64,000 nucleotides of DNA from Saprospiraceae bacterium (GTDB taxonomy: Bacteria; Bacteroidota; Bacteroidia; Chitinophagales; Saprospiraceae): positions 124,001 to 188,000 of the forward strand of contig JANQPA010000101.1 of the NCBI GenBank assembly GCA_028285545.1. The letters run 5' to 3'. Shown here piece after piece: positions 51,463-59,383 of this stretch. How positions within the stretch are numbered: position 1 is the first letter of the stretch; each line of letters begins with the position of its first letter. The position numbers were made by a program, and so were the translations under genes. The notes below the pieces were generated by a model. That model worked only from the letters and a program-made list of their open reading frames with translations. It had not been told where the DNA came from and did no database searches.

Positions 51463-54400
51463 TTATTGATTTGGAACAGGTGCGTTCTCAGTATTCTGAA
51501 TTCGATAAGCTTCAAACATTTGTCTAAGCTCCGTTTCAAATTCTGTGTCCCCAGCTCTACTTACCGTCCGGATCATGTCCTCCTTTAAATTATTGAACAA
51601 GTCAAATTCATTTTTGAAGCTAGAATTTAAATCATCCTGGTTTAAAGAATAGAAAAAAGCAAGTTGCTGAAGGGTTTCATCTGCCAATGTTTTAATATGA
51701 GGCTTGGCCTTTTCATATTGTCCGGCCTGGATATAAACCTGCACCATGTACATGACTTTATAATCATAGGGGAAGTTCATATGTGGAAAGCCCTCAAAAT
51801 ATTTATCAATCATCTCAACGGCCTTATCCTGCTGGCCATCTGCTATTAATTGCATTGCGGCCCTTCTAAACATAAACCATTGGCTTTGGATACTTGGAGC
51901 ATAACTATCATCAACAAAAACATCATATTTATCAAAGTTTCCCCATTTAAAATCATTCATAACATTGTCATAAATTTTTTCCGCATCTACACGCCCATAA
52001 CCAACAATTGAATATTGCTGATCATTTTGAGATCTCACAGGAACCAATTTAAGAGCCAAGCCTTCCAGTTGTGTATAATTCTGAAGGCCTAAAAATTTCT
52101 CAGGTCTTACCGTCACTGCAAAATAAATCGGACGTTCCCAAACATTGGAAGCAATGATGTCCAAAATGGCTAAATCATCTTTGAAGATAAATTCTTTACC
52201 CTGTAAATTGATCGGAATACTGCTTACGATATTGGCCGTATCTTCAATACCAACTATTCCACTATTGAGTACATCTTGTTGGTTGACAGGAAGGAATACA
52301 TTTCGTGTAGGCATATAACTTTCTGTTCTTGTACCATCTTGTAATGGAAGAGGATGATCTTCACCAATGAAGGACAGAAACTCATTCAAGCTCATTTGCG
52401 GTTTATAATCCTGCTGAGGATACAATACCTGAATCCGTTTTCTACCTCGTAAAGCTTCCGAAGAAAGATTATTCAGTTTAATAGGAGGAGAGTCGTTTAC
52501 TTTTCTTCTCAACAAATCAATATACCAATCAACAGCTATCAGACTCAGGTTAACTACCCTTACATCCGTTCGGATTCCCTCTACTTCCTGAGCATACCAT
52601 AGGGGATAAGTATCATTATCTCCATAAGTGAAAATAATGGCATTTTCTTCACAAGACTGCAGAAAATTATTGGCATAATCTCTTGCCCCAGCTGTAAGTC
52701 GACGGCTATGGTCATCAAAATTTTGAGTACCCATTAATAGGGGAGCAATAAGTATGATGACAAAAGATAAAATCGCCGAAACCTGGCCGCTTAATTTTGC
52801 CCTTTCCATAAATACATTGAAAAGAGCCAAAACCGCCATTCCTATCCAAATACAATAGGTAAAGAATGAACCAACCAAAACATAATCTCTTTCTCGCGGT
52901 TCACGCGGCGGTTGATTTGAATAAATGATGATACCTAGTCCTGTTATGACAAATAAGGCAACGAGGCCAAGAAAATCATTGGGTCGACGGCGAGCCTGGA
53001 AAAACAATCCAATTAAACCAAAAATAAAAGGAATAGCATAGTAGGTATTTCGCCCTTTATCGTTTTTGATGGTATCGGGAAGTTCAGATTGATTATATAG
53101 CCGAGCACTATCAAATGGTTTAATCCCCGTTATCCAATGCCCTTGAGATTTATCCCATGGCTCATATCCTTGCTGTCCATTTTGCCGGCCCGAAAAATTC
53201 CACATAAAATACCTGAAATACATCCAGCCAAACTGATACTGGAACATAAAGCCTAAATTATCTCCCATATTTGGCCTGCCTGGAGGAAGAGCGGCATTAG
53301 GGTTTAAGCCAAGCCATCTTTTATACAAGGCAGGACGTCCCTGAGTATTATCAGACATACGGGGGAACAACATTTTATCCTCGTCGCGATATTCCAATTC
53401 AACTTTACGATCTACAATCTCATAGCGATCACCTACTCTTCCATATCGGTCTTTTTTATTAGATCGAACTGGCTGGGCCTCAAAATGAGGTCCTTTTAAT
53501 AGTGCACGTTCACCGTATTGCTCTCGATTCAGATAGGGTAACAAACGCATTGCATCATCAGGTGCATTCATGTTGATGGGGGTACTGGCATTTGCACGAA
53601 TAACTACCACCCCAATAGTGGAAAATCCAATAATTACTAATCCAACTGCCACGATGATATTCTGAAGTAGTGCATTTTGCTTTTGATGTGCATAGCGGAG
53701 GCCAAAGAATATAAGTCCTGCAATTATCAACAAGGTTGGGATTAAACCGCTATGAAAAGGTAAACCTAAGGTATTAACCGTAAATAACTCAAAGGCAGAC
53801 CAAAGTTTTGGTATACCAATTATTATAAACAATTGGATAACCATAATGGCAGCAACTCCCATCGCTGCAGCAACTCCCATTCCTAATAAAGATGGTTTCT
53901 TATATTTCTTGAAATAATAAAATAAAGCCAATGCAGGGAAGGTAAGAATACTTAACAAGTGAACCCCGGTGGATAAACCTGCTGCATAAACAGCAAAAAC
54001 CATCCAGCGATCCGTTTGAGGTTCATCGGGAAGGGTATACCATTTGATAACAGCCCATAAGGTTAGCGCTGTAAAAAAGGTAGACATTGCATAAACTTCT
54101 CCTTCAACGGCTGAAAACCAAATAGAGGTACAAAAAGCAGTTGCCAAACCAGCCACAAGACCTGCTCCGGCAGTTGCCCATGTTTGTGCAGGATCCAACT
54201 CTCCTTCTCTGCCTACCAGGCTAAGTTTCCCTAGTCGCACAGTAATCCAGCAGATAAACGTTGCCGCAAAGGCGGTACACAAACCTGACATCATGTTCAC
54301 AGCAAAGGCAATATCTGCCGGGTTGCTGGAAAAAACTTCAGCTACCCAGGTAAATAACCTTCCTACCAAAAGAAACAATGGAGCTCCCGGCGGGTGGACC

Positions 54401-54543
54401 ACCTGAAGTTTATAAGCTCCTAAAATAAATTCACCGCAATCCCAAAGGCTGCCTGTACGCTCTACTGAAAAATAATAGACAAGCGCAGCTATAATAAAAA
54501 CCAGCCAGCCTGCTAAATTCCCAAGACTTCTATTTCCTCTCAT
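51463..54543 (-). CDS. DUF2723 multi-pass membrane protein (mannosyltransferase-like)
   Basis: 1026 residues. The N-terminus GSLWDCGEFILGAYKLQVVHPPGAPLF is the DUF2723 signature, with an acidic loop after the first transmembrane helix as in GT-C sugar transferases. About 12 to 14 hydrophobic segments reach to about residue 610. The rest is a soluble domain with NAIIFTYGDNDTYPLWYAQEVEGIRTDVR and a TPR-like tail (about 915-1010). By fold it is a candidate glycosyltransferase using a lipid-linked sugar donor on the periplasmic side, which is inference. It is a large single-gene unit convergent with the second TonB locus. Its tail of nearly 400 residues is typical in Bacteroidota homologues. Confidence 0.88.
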   Translation of the reverse strand: MRGNRSLGNLAGWLVFIIAALVYYFSVERTGSLWDCGEFILGAYKLQVVHPPGAPLFLLVGRLFTWVAEVFSSNPADIAFAVNMMSGLCTAFAATFICWITVRLGKLSLVGREGELDPAQTWATAGAGLVAGLATAFCTSIWFSAVEGEVYAMSTFFTALTLWAVIKWYTLPDEPQTDRWMVFAVYAAGLSTGVHLLSILTFPALALFYYFKKYKKPSLLGMGVAAAMGVAAIMVIQLFIIIGIPKLWSAFELFTVNTLGLPFHSGLIPTLLIIAGLIFFGLRYAHQKQNALLQNIIVAVGLVIIGFSTIGVVVIRANASTPINMNAPDDAMRLLPYLNREQYGERALLKGPHFEAQPVRSNKKDRYGRVGDRYEIVDRKVELEYRDEDKMLFPRMSDNTQGRPALYKRWLGLNPNAALPPGRPNMGDNLGFMFQYQFGWMYFRYFMWNFSGRQNGQQGYEPWDKSQGHWITGIKPFDSARLYNQSELPDTIKNDKGRNTYYAIPFIFGLIGLFFQARRRPNDFLGLVALFVITGLGIIIYSNQPPREPRERDYVLVGSFFTYCIWIGMAVLALFNVFMERAKLSGQVSAILSFVIILIAPLLMGTQNFDDHSRRLTAGARDYANNFLQSCEENAIIFTYGDNDTYPLWYAQEVEGIRTDVRVVNLSLIAVDWYIDLLRRKVNDSPPIKLNNLSSEALRGRKRIQVLYPQQDYKPQMSLNEFLSFIGEDHPLPLQDGTRTESYMPTRNVFLPVNQQDVLNSGIVGIEDTANIVSSIPINLQGKEFIFKDDLAILDIIASNVWERPIYFAVTVRPEKFLGLQNYTQLEGLALKLVPVRSQNDQQYSIVGYGRVDAEKIYDNVMNDFKWGNFDKYDVFVDDSYAPSIQSQWFMFRRAAMQLIADGQQDKAVEMIDKYFEGFPHMNFPYDYKVMYMVQVYIQAGQYEKAKPHIKTLADETLQQLAFFYSLNQDDLNSSFKNEFDLFNNLKEDMIRTVSRAGDTEFETELRQMFEAYRIQNTENAPVPNQ

Positions 54544-55068
54544 GGGTTAAAAACTATTAAGATTAGTTTAATTTTTTTAAGTTATGGAAGTACCTGAAAT
54601 AAGCATTTTTAGAACCATTTTAGGGTTCTCAATTTTGTTTGCCCTACTTTAATACTTTACCATTTCTTTAAGAACTACAAAACTAAAAAAATATTACAAA
54701 GAATTGCCTACCTGTACCATATATATGAGTACATCTGACTACTAGAATATTTACTTATAAAATCAAAAGGTTCAATCTATTGGAAAAAAAGCAGCTATGC
54801 GTTTTCACTTGTTCTCTTTTCTATAGAATTCAATAAATTCCTTTAAATATTCCTATTTTTGATTGTTATAGGATCAATTAATGAATAATTAGATTCTTTA
54901 TCCCATTTCCTAAGGATAATTATCCTATGAAATTGTCAAATAGTGACAAGCTCATTAAAAATCCTTTTGATCAGATAAATATCAATATTGATATTGTCAT
55001 TGAAATTGATATTGATATTGATATTGATATTGATATTGAAATATATACTTAGAATAAATTTCTATGTT
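54544..55068. other. 525-base divergent region before the DUF4834-like gene
   Basis: It contains the hexamer array at 54987-55040 and a possible plus-strand -7 box TATTTTTG (54854-54861). CAAAACTA at 54678-54685 reads TAGTTTTG on the minus strand, a possible box for DUF2723. No larger coding frame was found; a 22-codon frame at 54584-54652 has no supporting evidence. Confidence 0.45.
54987..55040 (+). repeat. Hexamer microsatellite (ATTGAT)n
   Basis: Nine six-base units: ATTGAT, ATTGTC, ATTGAA, then five perfect ATTGAT (55005-55034) and a final ATTGAA. The array lies 29 bases before the DUF4834-like ATG. Perfect units in a row suggest recent slippage. Reading through it in the gene's frame gives Ile/Leu alternation (LILILILI), but coding is unlikely. 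Confidence 0.85.
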
Positions 55069-55251
55069 ATGTTAAAATTATTAGTTACAGGTTTGATCAT
55101 ATACTTTATGTATCAAACATTTTTTAAAAAACCTTCCTTAAAAGCTGGAAAGGATCATCATCTGGAAGACACCAGCAGCGAGGCACCTCCTGCTGCATCC
55201 AAAAAGAATAATGATGAAGGCGAATATATAGATTATGAAGAAGTGGAATGA
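55069..55251 (+). CDS. Small DUF4834-like membrane protein
   Basis: 60 residues from the ATG at 55069. One transmembrane helix (LKLLVTGLIIYFMYQTFF), then a hydrophilic Lys/Glu/Ser-rich linker, and the acidic end GEYIDYEEVE that is typical of DUF4834 proteins in Bacteroidota. An upstream in-frame start would run through the hexamer microsatellite and produce a poly-(Ile/Leu) stretch, so I reject it. Its last 17 bases overlap the start of the pseudouridine synthase gene, so translation is coupled. The function is unknown. Confidence 0.72.
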   Translation: MLKLLVTGLIIYFMYQTFFKKPSLKAGKDHHLEDTSSEAPPAASKKNNDEGEYIDYEEVE

Positions 55252-55933
55252 ACAGGTCAATCAATCAATTGGTGAATTAATCATTTATAAAAACAACCAA
55301 TTAATTGCTTTCAATAAACCTCCTGAAATAGCTGTTCAGCAAAAATCAGAGGGCACAAAATCTCTGGCCGACCTGGCCGAGATTTATAGTAAGTCAAAAG
55401 TCTTTGTCATTCATCGACTGGATCAACCTGCCAGCGGCATTATATTAATGGCAAAAAATTCACAGGCACAGGCCATTATAAGTGAGCAGTTGAAAACAGG
55501 AAAAGTAGAAAAGCAGTACCTGGCAGTAGTAAAAGAGCCTCCCCAAAAAAATGAGGGAGAGTTAATCGACTATTTAAGTAAAAACCCCAAAATTAATAAA
55601 TCCTTTGTTGTTGATAAAACCCAGTCGAAGGCTAAAAAAGCTGTATTAAAGTATAAAGTTATTGGACAGAGTGATTATTACCATCTACTGCTTATTCAAC
55701 TCATCACCGGCCGGCATCATCAAATAAGAGCTCAGCTGGCTCATATTGGTTCTCCTATCAAAGGAGATGTAAAATATGGATTCAAACGTAAGAATAAAGA
55801 CCGAAGCATCCATCTCCATGCTTTTAGTCTAGGATTTCATCACCCTATCAGCGGAGAAAAAGTGCTGCTAAAAGCTTATCCTCCTGAAGATCCGGTTTGG
55901 AATGCTTTTAAAGATACCATCAATCAACTCTAA
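55235..55933 (+). CDS. RluA-family RNA pseudouridine synthase
   Basis: 232 residues with no S4 domain. Converts U to pseudouridine in rRNA or tRNA. The catalytic motif VIHRLDQPASGIILMAKN carries the essential Asp in HRLD (about residue 68); KQYLAVVK, LITGRHHQIRAQLAHIGSPI and IHLHAFSLGF complete the RluA set. The site modified cannot be told from sequence. The gene overlaps the DUF4834-like one by 17 bases and is followed 30 bases later by rsmG, so the three are an operon. Confidence 0.93.
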   Translation: MKKWNEQVNQSIGELIIYKNNQLIAFNKPPEIAVQQKSEGTKSLADLAEIYSKSKVFVIHRLDQPASGIILMAKNSQAQAIISEQLKTGKVEKQYLAVVKEPPQKNEGELIDYLSKNPKINKSFVVDKTQSKAKKAVLKYKVIGQSDYYHLLLIQLITGRHHQIRAQLAHIGSPIKGDVKYGFKRKNKDRSIHLHAFSLGFHHPISGEKVLLKAYPPEDPVWNAFKDTINQL

Positions 55934-55963
55934 ACTTGTCATTAAAAAGGTAGCAAAACGAAA

Positions 55964-56590
55964 ATGGAAATTTTACTCAAATATTTTCCAGAACTGAATG
56001 ATTTACAACAACAACAGTTTCAAGCATTAGGTCACCTTTATAAGGAATGGAATCAGAAGATTAATGTGATTTCGAGAAAAGACATTGATCATGTCTTTGA
56101 CCGACACATTTTACATGCCATGTCAATAGCCAAGATGGTTCAATTTAAAGAAGGATCTAAAATTATGGATTTAGGTACAGGAGGAGGCCTTCCCGGTATT
56201 CCCCTTGCTATTTTATTCCCTGATGTTCACTTTACCTTAATTGATGGTACCGGTAAGAAAATCAGAGTGGTCAATGAAATTATTGATCAGATTCAGTTAG
56301 AGAATGTCACTGCACAACAAATTCGTGCAGAAGAGATTAAGAAAAAATTTGACTTTGTAGTATGCCGAGCTGTGGCCAGTTTAGAAAAATTAGTCCTTTG
56401 GAGTGAACGCCTGATAAGTTCACATCAGCAAAACGCCTGGCCAAATGGTTTGATCACCTTAAAAGGAGGTAATCTTGATGCAGAAATTAAAGCCCTACCT
56501 AAAAAGTATTATACTGAAGTAGAAGCGCTTTCTAATTTTTATGAAGAAGAGTATTACTTAGAAAAATATCTTGTTTATGTTCAATTCTAA
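55964..56590 (+). CDS. rsmG: 16S rRNA (guanine-527-N7)-methyltransferase
   Basis: 208 residues, standard length. SAM-dependent methylation of G527 in 16S rRNA. It has the family segment YKEWNQKINVISRKD, VFDRHILHAMS, the SAM loop IMDLGTGGGLPGIPLAILFP (about 66-85) and FDFVVCRAVASLEKLVLW. Probably co-transcribed with the pseudouridine synthase, giving an RNA-modification unit. Confidence 0.95.
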   Translation: MEILLKYFPELNDLQQQQFQALGHLYKEWNQKINVISRKDIDHVFDRHILHAMSIAKMVQFKEGSKIMDLGTGGGLPGIPLAILFPDVHFTLIDGTGKKIRVVNEIIDQIQLENVTAQQIRAEEIKKKFDFVVCRAVASLEKLVLWSERLISSHQQNAWPNGLITLKGGNLDAEIKALPKKYYTEVEALSNFYEEEYYLEKYLVYVQF

Positions 56591-56692
56591 CTAATTTTTA
56601 TTCTACAAAAACACAATATTTCATTTTTATAATTGGTTTATTAAAAATAAATAGTATTTTATACTAAATATTTAAAATAATTCAAAATAAAA

Positions 56693-57073
56693 ATGAAGAC
56701 ACACAAAAGAGAAATTCAAATTTATTACAATCCGGAGTCCCGAACACATAGAAGTACCTTGGCTCATGCCAAAAGTGTAGCAAAATACATCAAAAGTTAT
56801 GCTTTTCACCAAACTCCCTCAACAGGTACCAGCTGGCAACAAATACTTAAAGCACTCGACCTTGATGATCCTAAAATGTTGCTCAATAAGGCAGACCCTT
56901 ATTATCAGAATAATCTACGGGGTAGAGAATTTGATGAAGAATCTTGGATTAAAATCATTCAAAATAATTCAAATCTGATTAAGGCTCCTATCGCAATGCG
57001 TGGGAATAGAGCCATCATTTGTAAAACTCCTACCGATATCCTGAAGCTCATAGAAGTCAGGGCAGCATACTAG
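56693..57073 (+). CDS. ArsC/Spx-fold protein lacking the catalytic cysteine
   Basis: 126 residues. The overall plan matches the ArsC family (thioredoxin-like fold with helical insert): N-terminal strand IQIYYNPESRTHRSTLAHA, the C-terminal half WIKIIQNNSNLIKAPIAMRGNRAIICKTPTDILKL. In active ArsC the first turn reads YNPxCSxSR; here the Cys is absent (YNPESRTHR), and the partner Arg before PI is Ala (KAPI). So it should not reduce arsenate by the usual chemistry. It may be a binding or regulatory member like Spx, which is inference. It has no CXXC. The gene stands alone in AT-rich flanks. Confidence 0.75.
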   Translation: MKTHKREIQIYYNPESRTHRSTLAHAKSVAKYIKSYAFHQTPSTGTSWQQILKALDLDDPKMLLNKADPYYQNNLRGREFDEESWIKIIQNNSNLIKAPIAMRGNRAIICKTPTDILKLIEVRAAY

Positions 57074-57286
57074 ATTTTTTAGTTGAAAAAATTATTGATT
57101 TTATTCTTTATTTTTTTACTCATAAAAAGTAAGAATTTAAATCCATTAGAGGCACTCAAGCCATTCATTATCAGTATTTTATCATAATATCTCTATTTAA
57201 ATCACCCTATTATTCATTAGTATTTCCAAGGCGGCTAGACTTTTATATTACGTATGACTAATGTATCTTTCGAAAAATTTAATCAT

Positions 57287-57655
57287 ATGTCATTTGAAGT
57301 AGACGGAAAGTTGCATAAGGTATTTGATACCGAAAGTAAAACAGACTCTTTTCAGGCCAGAGAATTTGTTATTGAAATAACCAATGGCAATTACCCACAA
57401 TTCATCAAATTCCAATTGGTTCAGGATAGATGTGCCATCATGGATAATTATGAAGAAGGTGATGATATAAAAGTATATTTTGACTTGCGCGGCAGAGAGT
57501 GGAATGGTAAATATTTTACCAATCTTAATGCCTGGCGAGTTGACAAACAGGAAGCAGAATCTGTTGCTCCTCCTGTTACACAAAATCAGGATAGCTCCTT
57601 TCCTTCTGCCACTGATGAACCTGCAATGGGATCGGATGACGATCTTCCATTTTAA
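57287..57655 (+). CDS. DUF3127 OB-fold protein with SSB-like acidic tail
   Basis: About 122 residues from the ATG at 57287, which matches the usual DUF3127 start (MSFEVDGKLHKVFDTES); the ATG at 57254 would add eleven residues. The OB-like core has REFVIEI, PQFIKFQLVQDRCAIMDNYEEGDDIKVYFDLRGREWNGKYF and NAWRVDK. After a Gln/Ser/Pro linker it ends in GSDDDLPF, almost the same as the acidic C-terminal tip DDDIPF through which bacterial SSB recruits repair proteins. This suggests a single-stranded-nucleic-acid protein, though that is inference from the tail and fold. Uncharacterised Bacteroidota family. Confidence 0.82.
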   Translation: MSFEVDGKLHKVFDTESKTDSFQAREFVIEITNGNYPQFIKFQLVQDRCAIMDNYEEGDDIKVYFDLRGREWNGKYFTNLNAWRVDKQEAESVAPPVTQNQDSSFPSATDEPAMGSDDDLPF

Positions 57656-57717
57656 GCGGAAGCTAAGCCTTTGCTACACCAGATCTGAAGAAATTTATTG
57701 AATAAAAATTCAGCAGT

Positions 57718-58272
57718 TTGAGGAATTTGAAGCTATTCCTATTGCCTTTTTTTGTATCACTGAGTCTCTCTTTTATGGCTCAGGGGCAAAAACTCCTATC
57801 CTTTTCCACAAAATGGAACGATAAATTAAACGAATGGGAGTTCGAAACAGACGAGAATAGAAATGCAGGAGAGATCCGAATGCAGTGGACCATTAATAAT
57901 GATTGGACCGACTGGAATGTTCAATTCGATAATGATTCAGGCCGTTTAAGATTAAAATGGCAAGACAACCCAAATGAATGGGAACTTAGAATGGGAGGAG
58001 AATTTATTACCCTCAGAACTGCCTGGCGAGGTCGCTTTAATGAATGGACCATCGACTCCGATAGCGGCAGGCATACCATCAAAACAGTTTATGGCAATTC
58101 ACTTGAAGCCTGGGAAACCCGAAATCAAACAGACAACTACCTCGGAATTTATACCACCTGGGAAGGAGATCTTAGAAAATGGACAGTAGTGGATGATATG
58201 AAAGAGGATGTTTCAATGGGCACAAAATTAGCCATGGCTTTTATTTCTATTTTGCATAGTATTCCTAAGTAG
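57718..58272 (+). CDS. Secreted Trp-rich repeat protein
   Basis: 184 residues starting with a TTG at 57718, since no ATG lies between the in-frame stop just upstream and the signal peptide (MRNLKLFLLPFFVSLSLSF, cleavage near AQG). The mature part is five to six imperfect repeats of about 22-25 residues with a recurring NEW or EW (LNEWEFETDE, NEWELRMGG, FNEWTIDSDSG, LEAWETRN, LRKWTVVDD) and Trp near each repeat end. Such a pattern indicates a stacked beta-sheet or small propeller. The function is unknown. It lies after the DUF3127 gene on the same strand. Confidence 0.72.
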   Translation: MRNLKLFLLPFFVSLSLSFMAQGQKLLSFSTKWNDKLNEWEFETDENRNAGEIRMQWTINNDWTDWNVQFDNDSGRLRLKWQDNPNEWELRMGGEFITLRTAWRGRFNEWTIDSDSGRHTIKTVYGNSLEAWETRNQTDNYLGIYTTWEGDLRKWTVVDDMKEDVSMGTKLAMAFISILHSIPK

Positions 58273-58307
58273 CACCCTTATTCTCGACTGTTCTGAGATG
58301 TATTCCC

Positions 58308-58703
58308 TTATCTTAAAGCATTCGCCATATTGACTGTATCTACGAAAGCCTCGTAATATTTAATTTTCCCTTCATTATTTACCTTCCAAAGCATCATCCA
58401 AGGGGAGGTAAAGGATTTTCCGGTGGCATTTCCAGTACCTTTGAAAAAACCTTTCACCATTACCACTTCTCCATCATTGTAAAAGTGTTGAGGTTCCATC
58501 TGTGTGTAGGTAACGGTGTTGTTCATTTTCATCATAAAATCCATCACCTGTTCTTTCCCTTTCCGATTGCCGGCAAAGGGCAAATCTGGATAGCCTGGAT
58601 CAATCCAAACGACATCATCCGTTAGTAAGTCAATGGCTCCTTGAGGATTTCCCTTACCTAATTCTTCGTAGAATTGTTGTATGATTTGAATTTTAGTTGA
58701 CAT
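58308..58703 (-). CDS. NTF2-like (SnoaL-type) protein
   Basis: 131 residues, no signal peptide. The alpha+beta cone fold is suggested by QIIQQFYEELGKGNPQGAIDLLTDDVVWIDPG, then GKEQVMDFMMKM and VMVKGFFKGTGNATGKSFTSPWMMLWKVNNEGKIKYYEAFVDT. Such folds bind small hydrophobic ligands or act as isomerases; the pocket residues do not tell which. It sits 62 bases downstream of another NTF2-like gene on the same strand, so they may be co-transcribed. Confidence 0.82.
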   Translation of the reverse strand: MSTKIQIIQQFYEELGKGNPQGAIDLLTDDVVWIDPGYPDLPFAGNRKGKEQVMDFMMKMNNTVTYTQMEPQHFYNDGEVVMVKGFFKGTGNATGKSFTSPWMMLWKVNNEGKIKYYEAFVDTVNMANALR

Positions 58704-58765
58704 TTTTTCTTGGTTTAAGGTTTAAACAATATTATTAACTAAAAAGAACCTAATAGCTAAAAGGG

Positions 58766-59242
58766 TTACTTCTTAGGAACATTGGAAGTATGCCAAACTA
58801 CATTTTGCCATTTTCCATTATTCTTCACAAATACAAGTGTTCCAATCCATTCAAATTCTTTATAATCTTCCACCATATTAACCGTCTTTTGATAGCTGTC
58901 ATCTATTTTATAGGAATAATGATAGGTGATCCAAGCTACCGACTCCTTTACATCTATAGCGATGATATCGCAGATAGCTTTTCTTCCTGGCGTCTTACCC
59001 ATGCCTTTAGCCACTTGCCAGGATTGATTCAAATTAAACTCTTTCCCTATTCCACCGTGGACAAGCAAAAAATTGCTTGGAAAAATCGAAAAAAATAGAG
59101 AGGAATCACCTGTGATGACGGCTTGATTGGCATCCTCAAATGCGGATAATAATTGCGGGTTATTACTTTGAGCAGAAGTAAGGGTTTGGGAGAATAAGAA
59201 CAAGCTTAATAATACCATTTTGACTTTAAAAAATGATTGCAT
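58766..59242 (-). CDS. Secreted NTF2-like (DUF4440-type) protein
   Basis: 158 residues with a signal peptide (MVLLSLFLFSQTLTSAQS, cleavage near SAQ). The mature part is a DUF4440-style cone fold: LLSAFEDANQAVITGDSSLFFSIFPSNFLLVHGG, then AICDIIAIDVKESVAWITYHYSY and WIGTLVFVKNNGKWQNVVWHTS. The last segment (GKWQxVxWHxS) is the most typical. It is likely periplasmic and binds an unknown ligand. It is upstream of the other NTF2-like gene. Confidence 0.82.
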   Translation of the reverse strand: MQSFFKVKMVLLSLFLFSQTLTSAQSNNPQLLSAFEDANQAVITGDSSLFFSIFPSNFLLVHGGIGKEFNLNQSWQVAKGMGKTPGRKAICDIIAIDVKESVAWITYHYSYKIDDSYQKTVNMVEDYKEFEWIGTLVFVKNNGKWQNVVWHTSNVPKK

Positions 59243-59383
59243 AATCTATATTATTTCGGTGATGAATAATTGATAAGTCAAAATTAGGGCAAAGCATTAG
59301 GTAGGAGTTAGCCTGTTTTTATCAAACTTTGGAACATTTGTCTCAACCAATAAAAAAAGAAAAGGATAATTATTGATAATCAA

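Noticed and set aside
54584-54652. 22-codon frame with a hydrophobic end before the DUF4834-like gene
   Set aside because: Too short, with no lipobox, and no promoter or terminator tied to it.
54987-55040. Hexamer array as a CRISPR or coding repeat
   Set aside because: Units are six bases with no spacers; the in-frame extension would give only Ile/Leu alternation.
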